Assembly (NCBI GenBank): GCA_910577525.1
Contig: CAJTLI010000085.1
Span: 1 to 5,591, forward strand
Reading direction: 5' to 3'
DNA from: an uncultured Oscillospiraceae bacterium
GTDB lineage: Bacteria > Bacillota > Clostridia > Oscillospirales > Oscillospiraceae
Length of the DNA stretch: 5,591 nt
Part shown: one piece after another, positions 1 through 5,069 of the stretch
Layout: each line of letters begins with the position of its first letter
How positions within the stretch are numbered: the first letter of the stretch is position 1
Notes under the pieces: generated by a model
The model's database searches: none
What the model saw: the letters and a program-made list of their open reading frames with translations, nothing else
Told to the model about the DNA's origin: nothing
Position numbers and translations under genes: made by a program

Positions 1-2
1 AG

Positions 3-215
3 ACGGTGCAGGGCGTGGTGGAGTTCGTGGACCTCTACCGCGGGGAGTACAGCCGCAAACGGCTGGTGACACGGCTGCGCCAGGTGGACCCGGTGGTGAT
101 CTTCCGGGAGGGCCGGGCCATGACGAGCCTGCCGGGGTACAAGCGGTATCTCTACCAGGTGTACCGCATCTACAACGGCTCCAGCGCAAAGACCGCCCTG
201 CCCATGAAGTTCTGA
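3..215 (+). CDS. C-terminal end of an unidentified basic protein (5' end outside window)
   Basis: The reading frame is open from the left edge (first full codon at base 3) to a TGA at 213-215, giving about 70 residues of a longer protein. A GTG at base 6 is in frame, but nothing resembling a ribosome binding site can be seen before it, so I treat this as a truncated gene rather than a 69-aa one. The fragment is rich in Arg, Lys and Tyr, has no membrane segment and no Cys or His motif, and ends in PMKF. The segment around residues 44-57 (GYKRYLYQVYRIYNG) has a regular aromatic/basic pattern that may be a helix. I do not recognise the family. Position upstream of the radical SAM gene on the same strand suggests it belongs to the same mobile element; a DNA- or RNA-binding role would be guesswork. 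Confidence 0.6.
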   Translation, partial: TVQGVVEFVDLYRGEYSRKRLVTRLRQVDPVVIFREGRAMTSLPGYKRYLYQVYRIYNGSSAKTALPMKF

Positions 216-225
216 GACAGTTGAC

Positions 226-257
226 GGGAGCGTCTGCCCTCCGGGGCGGGCGCTCCC
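226..257 (+). other. Strong RNA hairpin with UCCG tetraloop between genes
   Basis: Bases 226-239 pair with 244-257 over 14 consecutive positions: GGGAGCG pairs with CGCTCCC, then TCTGCCC with GGGCGGG, including two G-U wobbles. The loop is UCCG closed by C-G, a member of the very stable UNCG tetraloop class. It starts 10 bases after the stop of the preceding gene. There is no clear T-tract after it (TGCTATTCC follows), so it is not a textbook intrinsic terminator. It could act as an inefficient terminator, an mRNA 3'-end protector, or a processing site separating the upstream transcript from the radical SAM message. Confidence 0.6.
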
Positions 258-269
258 TGCTATTCCACG

Positions 270-275
270 AGGAGG
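270..275 (+). promoter_or_regulatory. Ribosome binding site fixing the TTG start
   Basis: AGGAGG lies seven bases before the TTG at 283. It is the only strong Shine-Dalgarno sequence near the 5' end of this reading frame and supports TTG over the next in-frame ATG (residue 19), which would remove the first strand of the protein. Confidence 0.75.
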
Positions 276-282
276 TGGGCTT

Positions 283-1188
283 TTGAAGATCGGGCTTATT
301 GATGTAGACAGCCATCGGTGGCCGAACCTGTGCCTGATGAAGCTGTCCGCCTGCCACAAGGCCCAGGGGGACGATGTGGAGTGGTGGACCCCGGAGGGAC
401 GGTACGACCTCGTTTACAAGAGCCGGGTGTTCACGGACACCTACTCCAAGGACAGGATCACCGTCACCAACGCCGACAAGCTGGTCTGCGGCGGCACCGG
501 CTACGGTCCGGGGCCGAACCTGCCGGACGCCGTGGAGCATACCCGCCCTGACTACGGCCTTTATCCGCAGTTCCCGGACACGGCCTACGGCTTTTTGACA
601 AGGGGCTGCCCCAACCGCTGCGGCTTCTGCGTGGTGTCCGGCAAGGAGGGCGCAGAGAGCGTCCATGTGGCTGACCTGTCCGAGTTCTGGGACGGCCAGA
701 GGGAGATCAAGCTGATGGACGCCAATCTGCTGGCCTGCCCGGATCATGAGCGGCTGATCGGGCAGCTTGCCGACAGCCGCGCCCTGGTGGACTTCTCCCA
801 GGGGCTGGACATCCGCCTCATCACGCCGGACAACGCGGCGCTCCTGAACAGGGTCCGCACGAAAACCATCCATTTCGCGTGGGATAACCCCAATGTTGAC
901 CTGACCGGCTGCTTCCAGCGGTTCTCGGAATTGTCCAAGATCAGGGACTTCCGCCGCAAGCGGGTCTACGTGTTGACGAACTACAACAGCACCCACGAGC
1001 AGGACCTTTACCGGGTGGACACCCTGCGCCGTATGGGGTACGACCCCTATGTGATGGTCTATGAGCGGCCAACAGCGCCGCCCATCACGAGGCATCTCCA
1101 GCGGTGGGTGAACAACAAGCGGATATTCCGCACCGTGGAGCGTTTCGGGGACTATGGGCCGGTGAAGAAGCTGCGCGGGGATGGATAG
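283..1188 (+). CDS. Radical SAM protein of mobile-element type, substrate unknown
   Basis: The product has 301 residues. The motif RGCPNRCGFC places three cysteines at 109, 113 and 116 (CX3CX2C), the signature that binds a [4Fe-4S] cluster and cleaves S-adenosylmethionine to a 5'-deoxyadenosyl radical. The N-terminal ~100 residues (KIGLIDVDSHRWPNLCLMKL, then a GGTGYGPGP turn near 70-78) look like a shortened B12-binding-type Rossmann region, but I see no DxHxxG cobalamin motif. Residues 105-265 form the radical SAM barrel, with conserved-looking blocks QGLDIRL (173-179), FAWDNP (198-203) and VLTNYNSTHEQDLYR (230-244). The C-terminus is short and lacks a CX2C-rich SPASM extension, so there is probably only one cluster. 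From memory, proteins that begin and end this way are frequent in clostridial ICEs and phages and lack an assigned reaction. It starts at TTG with a good ribosome binding site. The product is predicted to be cytoplasmic. Family assignment is firm; the reaction is unknown. Confidence 0.88.
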   Translation: MKIGLIDVDSHRWPNLCLMKLSACHKAQGDDVEWWTPEGRYDLVYKSRVFTDTYSKDRITVTNADKLVCGGTGYGPGPNLPDAVEHTRPDYGLYPQFPDTAYGFLTRGCPNRCGFCVVSGKEGAESVHVADLSEFWDGQREIKLMDANLLACPDHERLIGQLADSRALVDFSQGLDIRLITPDNAALLNRVRTKTIHFAWDNPNVDLTGCFQRFSELSKIRDFRRKRVYVLTNYNSTHEQDLYRVDTLRRMGYDPYVMVYERPTAPPITRHLQRWVNNKRIFRTVERFGDYGPVKKLRGDG

Positions 1189-1229
1189 GGCGGTCTGCTC
1201 CATGCCGGGGCAGATCGTTGTCATTTTCG

Positions 1230-1263
1230 GGCCTGTCCCTCCCATAAGATGTTGGGAGAGGCC
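1230..1263 (+). other. Possible bulged hairpin in the 1189-1319 gap
   Basis: GGCCT (1230-1234) pairs with AGGCC (1259-1263), and CTCCC (1239-1243) pairs with GGGAG (1254-1258). This gives ten pairs with a 4-base bulge (GTCC) on the 5' side and a 10-base loop. It is not followed by a T-tract. With the second hairpin at 1277-1303 it fills most of the space between the radical SAM gene and the 79-aa gene. It may be a leader structure or a chance feature of GC-rich DNA. Confidence 0.35.
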
Positions 1264-1276
1264 AAAGGACGCAGTA

Positions 1277-1303
1277 CCCAAAGGCTGAAAAGCCCTTTTG
1301 GGG
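1277..1303 (+). other. Possible hairpin with GAAA tetraloop before the 79-aa gene
   Basis: GGCT (1283-1286) and AGCC (1291-1294) enclose a GAAA tetraloop, and CCCAAA (1277-1282) can pair with TTT(T)GGG after a bulged C at 1295. The stem ends only about five bases before the GGAGGT ribosome binding site at 1308-1313, so it could affect translation initiation, or act as a weak attenuator because TTTT lies inside the stem. No match to a riboswitch class I know was seen. Confidence 0.35.
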
Positions 1304-1319
1304 GATCGGAGGTGTTGCC

Positions 1320-1559
1320 ATGACAGAGGCGATGAAGGACATCGACCTCCGCAAGGTGGATAAGGCGGCGCTCCGCGACCGCAGTACGGTCCATATCGAC
1401 CCGGAGGCTCCCACCGAGGAGCGCATCCGGGCGTGGATCGAGCAGCTCGGCAATCCCTATGTCTACCTGGACGGCGGGGTGGTGGTGAAGCTGAGCTTCG
1501 CGGACAGGGGCGAGACCATTGAGGAGCGTATCAACTCCCTCTACCTTGCCGGGGCCTGA
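1320..1559 (+). CDS. Small conserved-type protein (79 aa), possible DUF6870-like
   Basis: GGAGGT at 1308-1313 sits six bases before the ATG, a well-placed ribosome binding site. The 79-residue product is soluble, mildly acidic, with no Cys, no signal peptide and no membrane segment. Its pattern is an N-terminal stretch (DIDLRKVDKAALRDRSTVHI), a helix EERIRAWIEQL (33-43), a turn with NPYVYLDG (45-52), a beta strand VVVKLSF (54-60) and a final helix ETIEERINSLYLAG (65-78). The helix-NPY-strand-helix pattern resembles, from memory, a small uncharacterised family of clostridial mobile elements (DUF6870); I hold this lightly. The last part also vaguely recalls the TnpW family of Tn1549-like elements. 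It lies about 145 bases upstream of the first recombinase, with a promoter in between, so it may belong to a different transcript. A role in recombination directionality is conceivable from position only. Confidence 0.75.
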   Translation: MTEAMKDIDLRKVDKAALRDRSTVHIDPEAPTEERIRAWIEQLGNPYVYLDGGVVVKLSFADRGETIEERINSLYLAGA

Positions 1560-1564
1560 CATCC

Positions 1565-1593
1565 TTAACAAACAGGCGGTCCGGCGCTACAAT
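1565..1593 (+). promoter_or_regulatory. Sigma-A-type promoter for the recombinase operon
   Basis: TTAACA at 1565-1570 and TACAAT at 1588-1593 each match five of six consensus bases for the -35 and -10 elements and are separated by exactly 17 bases. There is no extended -10 TG. Transcription would start near 1600, giving a leader of about 105 bases before the first recombinase ATG at 1705. The element begins six bases after the stop of the 79-aa gene. It is the best promoter-like sequence I saw in the window, and its place fits independent expression of the recombination module. Confidence 0.6.
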
Positions 1594-1600
1594 GTGCTTG

Positions 1601-1691
1601 GGTCAAAAAAGGGACAGCATCACAAGGCCAGCGGCTTTGTATTCCGTTCCCATACGGGACAGGGCCTTCGGTTTTCTGGCAGACAGACGAC
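1601..1691 (+). other. Leader of the recombinase transcript with alternative pairings
   Basis: No gene is evident here. AAGGCC (1624-1629) can pair with GGCCTT (1663-1668), enclosing a small hairpin GT(T)CCC-ATAC-GGGAC (1646-1660). A competing pairing GCCAG (1627-1631) with CTGGC (1676-1680) uses some of the same bases. GGGACAG also occurs twice, at 1611-1617 and 1656-1662. These could be control elements (leader folding or an operator pair), but each is short and the composition is GC-rich, so chance is a serious alternative. Confidence 0.25.
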
Positions 1692-1699
1692 AAGGAGGT
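1692..1699 (+). promoter_or_regulatory. Ribosome binding site fixing the start of the first recombinase
   Basis: AAGGAGGT, a nearly full match to the anti-Shine-Dalgarno sequence, lies five bases before the ATG at 1705. It decides the start: the frame is open further upstream to 1519, but that part overlaps the 79-aa gene and the promoter and shows no recombinase-like sequence. Confidence 0.85.
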
Positions 1700-1704
1700 T
1701 CAAA

Positions 1705-3339
1705 ATGTCCAACAAAATCTATAAGACCGGCATCTATGCCCGGTTATCCAGAGAGGATGCTGACCGGCTGGAGTCCAACAGCATCCAAAGCCAGCGGGCC
1801 ATCTGTCTGGCTTACATAGAGGGCCACGACGACCTTGAGCTGGTGGACACCTACATCGACGATGGGGAGACCGGCAGCAACACGGACCGTCCCGGCTTTC
1901 AGAGGATGATCCAGGATATGCGTTCCGGGCGTATCGACTGCGCCGTCAGCAAGGACCTGAGCAGGTTCTCACGGAACTATATCGACGCCGGGAACTACCT
2001 GGAGAAGATATTCCCGGCGATGGGCATCCGCTATATCGCCATCAACGACAACTACGACAGCATGGCGCCCGGTAGCAGCACCGATGTCATCACCCTCCCC
2101 TTCAAGAACCTGGTAAATGACATCTACTGCCGGGACATATCCATCAAGATACGCACCAGCCTGGAGGTCAAGCGCAAGAAGGGCGAGTATGTGGGCAGCT
2201 TCGTCCCCTTCGGGTATCGGAAAGCCCCGCAGGACAAGAACCGCCTGCTGGTGGACGATGACGCCGCTGAAGTTGTTTCTATGATCTTCGGGATGTATAA
2301 GGACGGTTTCCCTATCCTGAAAATTGCCCGGAGGCTCAACACCAGCGGCATCCCCACGCCGATGGAGTACAAACGGATGCAGGGCGTCCGCTTCGAGACG
2401 GCCTTCCGCACAAAGGAGCGGCCGGAGTGGGAGTATGTGACCGTCAAGCGGATACTCTCCAACATCGTCTACACCGGGGTACTCATCCAGGGGCGGCGGG
2501 GGACGCCGAACCACAAGGTACGGGTGACACGCCCCAAGGACGAGGCGGACTGGGTGCGGATAGAGAACGCCCACGAGCCGATCATCTCCTGCACCGACTT
2601 CGAGGCGGTGGCGGAGCTGATGCGCCGGGATATGCGCTGTGCTGGGGACAGCGACAAACATGACCTGTTCTCCGGCTACCTGTTCTGCGGGGACTGCGAG
2701 GGGGCCATGATCCGCAAGACCCATAAGGCAAAGGGTAAAGCGTATGTCTACTACAACTGCGGCAACAACAAGCGCACCCACCAGTGCAGCCCCCACTCCT
2801 TCAGCGAGGCGAAGCTGGCGGACATCGTGTTCCACGCCATCCACGACCAGATCGAGGTGGTGCTTCACCTGGATAAGGTGCTGTGCTTCATCGACAGCCT
2901 CCCCCAGCGGGACCGCAGGGTGTTCAGCTATGAGGCGCAGATGGCCCGGCTGGAGGAGGAGATACAGCGGTACAAAAAGCTGGAGCTGGGCCTCTATGAG
3001 AACTTCGTGGAGGGCATCATCAACAAGGCGGAGTACACCGACTTCCGGGAGAACTACCGGGAGCTGATCGAGGAGAAGCAGGAGGCTTTGAAGCGGCTGA
3101 AACGGGAACAGCAGGACGCCGCCGCGATGGGCAGCCAGAACCGGGCATGGGTACAGGTCTTTGCACAGTATGAGAATGTGCAGGAGCTTGACCGCCGCCT
3201 CCTGCTGGCGTTGGTGGATAAGATACTCATCTATGAGGACAAAAAGGTGGAGATCGTCTTTCGGTATCGGGATGAGTTCGCCAGGGCGATGGAAGTAGCG
3301 AAAAACTACAAGGACTGTCCGCTTCCGGCAGTGGGCTGA
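1705..3339 (+). CDS. Large serine recombinase 1 of a triplet (site-specific integrase)
   Basis: This 544-aa protein has the large serine recombinase layout. Residues ~7-150 are the resolvase catalytic domain: IYARLS gives Tyr11, Arg13 and the presumed nucleophile Ser15, and KDLSRFSR (83-90) supplies Arg87 and Arg90, which correspond to the active-site arginines of gamma-delta resolvase. Residues ~165-275 are the recombinase DNA-binding domain (VPFGYRK at 167-173; VKRILSNIVYTG at 247-258). Residues ~321-365 are a zinc ribbon with Cys328, Cys331, Cys352 and Cys361. A charged coiled-coil stretch follows at ~408-472, then a C-terminal strand segment (DKILIYEDKKVEIVFRYRDE). Such enzymes cut both strands of two short att sites through a phosphoserine link and rejoin them, integrating or excising an element. 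The catalytic motifs are intact. The gene starts at the ATG with AAGGAGGT upstream, and its stop lies 14 bases before the next recombinase. Which of the three does integration cannot be told from sequence. Confidence 0.93.
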   Translation: MSNKIYKTGIYARLSREDADRLESNSIQSQRAICLAYIEGHDDLELVDTYIDDGETGSNTDRPGFQRMIQDMRSGRIDCAVSKDLSRFSRNYIDAGNYLEKIFPAMGIRYIAINDNYDSMAPGSSTDVITLPFKNLVNDIYCRDISIKIRTSLEVKRKKGEYVGSFVPFGYRKAPQDKNRLLVDDDAAEVVSMIFGMYKDGFPILKIARRLNTSGIPTPMEYKRMQGVRFETAFRTKERPEWEYVTVKRILSNIVYTGVLIQGRRGTPNHKVRVTRPKDEADWVRIENAHEPIISCTDFEAVAELMRRDMRCAGDSDKHDLFSGYLFCGDCEGAMIRKTHKAKGKAYVYYNCGNNKRTHQCSPHSFSEAKLADIVFHAIHDQIEVVLHLDKVLCFIDSLPQRDRRVFSYEAQMARLEEEIQRYKKLELGLYENFVEGIINKAEYTDFRENYRELIEEKQEALKRLKREQQDAAAMGSQNRAWVQVFAQYENVQELDRRLLLALVDKILIYEDKKVEIVFRYRDEFARAMEVAKNYKDCPLPAVG

Positions 3340-3353
3340 GAAGGAGAGAGAAA

Positions 3354-5069
3354 ATGGCACGAAAGAGCAGAAAAGCACAGGCCCAGCCTGTGGCAGAAGT
3401 GAAAAAGGAAACAGCGGCGCTCCCCACCGCCATCTATGCCCGCCTGTCGGTGGAGAACAGCGGCAAGGACGATGACGGGAACTCCCTGCAAAACCAGATC
3501 GCCGTCTGCGAGGACTATCTGGACGGATGCCCCCACCTCCGGCTCACGGAGGTCTACTCGGACAACGGCAGGACGGGTACCGTGTTCGACCGTCCGGCGT
3601 GGAACCGCCTGATGGACGATGTGCGGACGGGGAAGATACAGTGCATCGTGGTCCGCGATCTCAGCAGGTTCGGGCGCGACTATGTGGAGACCGGCAGCTA
3701 TCTGGAGAAGATTTTCCCGGCGCTGGGGACGCGGTTCATCTCCGTGAAGGAGAACTTCGACAACTTCACCTGCGGCAACGCGATGGAGTCCCTGTCGGTG
3801 AGCCTGCAAAACCTGGTGAACGCCATGTATTCACGGGACATCTCCAAGAAGGTCTCCACGGCGCTCCGGGCGCAGATGGAGACGGGAAAGTTCCGCAACC
3901 GCAACCTCCCCTACGGCTACCTCTGGAACGGGGATAAGACCGCCTATGTGGTGGATGAGGAAGCCGCCGCTGTTGTCCGGCAGATATTTGAGTGGAAACT
4001 GCGGGAGGTATCGGTCTACACCATCGTTGAGCGGTTGAAGGCCGGGGGCATCGAAAGCCCGGAGCGCCACAAGCGCAGGGCCGGCTCCCGGAACGGCGGC
4101 AACATCCAGGGCGAGGGCTGGTGTCCCTCCACCATCCGGGGCATCCTGCAAAACCGGGCGTACATCGGGGAGATGGTCTGCGGGAAGTCCGAGACGGCGC
4201 TCTACAAGGGGCTGAAAAAGCACGTCACCGAAACGGACAAGTGGATCGTAGTCCCTGACGCACACCCGCCTATCGTCTCCGTTTCGGATTTTGAAGCGGT
4301 GGAGCGGCAGATGCGGGAGGACAGCGCCCACCGGGAGACCGCTATGGAGTGGTCGGCGGACATCCGGGCGGGCATGATCGACCTCTTTGCCGGGAAGATA
4401 TTCTGCGCCGACTGCGGAAAGCGGATGTACTACAAGCGGCAGCGTATTTGCGGATGCAAAAATGTGACATTCCGGGGCGTTTATGATTGCAGTACCCATG
4501 TGCGGCGGGGACACGCAACCTGTTTCAACCACTTTATCCGGCAGGACGCCCTCAACGAGAAGGTGTTCAATGCCATCCGGGACCAGCTTCAGGTGGCGCT
4601 GGACTATGAGAAGCTCCTGCTTGCCATGCGGGGCGGTGACCGCGAGACCAGCGTCCGGGAGAAGCACAAGGCGGCGGTGGCGAGTGTAAAGCTCCGGCTG
4701 AACGCCCTGAAAAAGAAACGGGCGGGGCTGTATGAGAGCTATGTCGAGGGCATCCTGAACGAGGAAGAATACGCCTTTGCCAAGCAGACCTATGAGGAGC
4801 AGTATGAAGCCCTGAACCGCCTTTTGGACGAGGCCGTGGAGCGCCGGGAGCGGTTTCTGGCATCCATCTCCCCGGACAACAAATGGCTCACCATGATGCG
4901 GGGCGCTGCCGGGATGACAGGATTGACGCAGGAGCTTGTGGACGCGATGATCGAGAAGGTGCTTGTCTACGGCGAGGGCCGTATCAAGGTCGTTCTGAAC
5001 TATAATGATGTATTTTACGCTATGCTGGAATGTGTGGAGCAGATAAAGGAGGCGGGCGGCGATGACTGA
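3354..5069 (+). CDS. Large serine recombinase 2 of a triplet
   Basis: A 571-aa large serine recombinase, clearly paralogous to its upstream neighbour but divergent. It begins with an extra basic tail of about 24 residues (MARKSRKAQAQ...) before the catalytic domain. IYARLS supplies Tyr28, Arg30 and presumed nucleophile Ser32; RDLSRFGRDY (101-110) supplies Arg105 and Arg108. The recombinase domain spans ~185-290 (LPYGYLW at 185-191; STIRGILQNRAYIGEMV at 259-275). The zinc ribbon has CADC (Cys351, Cys354) paired with Cys379 and Cys390, and it carries an additional CGC (Cys366, Cys368) not seen in the first protein. A coiled coil covers ~433-503, and the C-terminus ends with KVLVYGEGRIKVVLNYNDVF. 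The ribosome binding site AAGGAGAG (3341-3348) is five bases before the ATG. Spacing to both neighbours indicates one operon. Its partner role (a second subunit type, an excision helper or an alternative-site integrase) is inference. Confidence 0.93.
   Translation: MARKSRKAQAQPVAEVKKETAALPTAIYARLSVENSGKDDDGNSLQNQIAVCEDYLDGCPHLRLTEVYSDNGRTGTVFDRPAWNRLMDDVRTGKIQCIVVRDLSRFGRDYVETGSYLEKIFPALGTRFISVKENFDNFTCGNAMESLSVSLQNLVNAMYSRDISKKVSTALRAQMETGKFRNRNLPYGYLWNGDKTAYVVDEEAAAVVRQIFEWKLREVSVYTIVERLKAGGIESPERHKRRAGSRNGGNIQGEGWCPSTIRGILQNRAYIGEMVCGKSETALYKGLKKHVTETDKWIVVPDAHPPIVSVSDFEAVERQMREDSAHRETAMEWSADIRAGMIDLFAGKIFCADCGKRMYYKRQRICGCKNVTFRGVYDCSTHVRRGHATCFNHFIRQDALNEKVFNAIRDQLQVALDYEKLLLAMRGGDRETSVREKHKAAVASVKLRLNALKKKRAGLYESYVEGILNEEEYAFAKQTYEEQYEALNRLLDEAVERRERFLASISPDNKWLTMMRGAAGMTGLTQELVDAMIEKVLVYGEGRIKVVLNYNDVFYAMLECVEQIKEAGGDD
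5045..5052 (+). promoter_or_regulatory. Ribosome binding site for recombinase 3 inside recombinase 2
   Basis: AAAGGAGG is located within the last codons of the second recombinase, nine bases before the ATG at 5062. It supports that start and, with the 8-base gene overlap, translational coupling of the two proteins. Confidence 0.75.

Noticed and set aside
1218..1248. Possible promoter TTGTCA / CATAAG for the 79-aa gene
   Set aside because: The -10 match is only four of six and the spacer is 19 bases, so it is too weak to annotate.
1181..1288. Possible 35-codon gene overlapping the end of the radical SAM gene
   Set aside because: The ATG at 1181 overlaps the radical SAM stop in a coupling-like way, but only a weak purine stretch precedes it, the peptide has no recognisable pattern, and it runs through both candidate hairpins.
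1519..1704. Upstream extension of the first recombinase by 62 residues
   Set aside because: The extension overlaps the end of the 79-aa gene and the promoter, has no ribosome binding site, and does not resemble a recombinase N-terminus. The ATG at 1705 has AAGGAGGT at ideal spacing and places the catalytic Tyr at residue 11.
1601..1704. Attachment site of the element in the recombinase leader
   Set aside because: No second copy, no host gene boundary and no extended inverted repeat are visible. An att site would be expected at the element end, probably beyond the third recombinase and outside this window.
1969..3378. Long antisense open frame (469 codons) opposite recombinase 1
   Set aside because: It is a mirror of a GC-rich coding sequence: repetitive Leu/Val/His/Pro composition, no recognisable domain, and no ribosome binding site or promoter. 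The + strand gene has clear family motifs throughout.
1991..3730. Similar DNA in recombinases 1 and 2 around the LEKIFPA segment (about 1998-2025 and 3701-3728) as a direct repeat
   Set aside because: The similarity reflects conserved protein sequence between paralogues and fades on both sides; it is not a mobile or recombination repeat.
3831..4667. Antisense open frame (278 codons) opposite recombinase 2
   Set aside because: Same reasons: it is opposite a motif-rich gene, with biased composition and no initiation signals.
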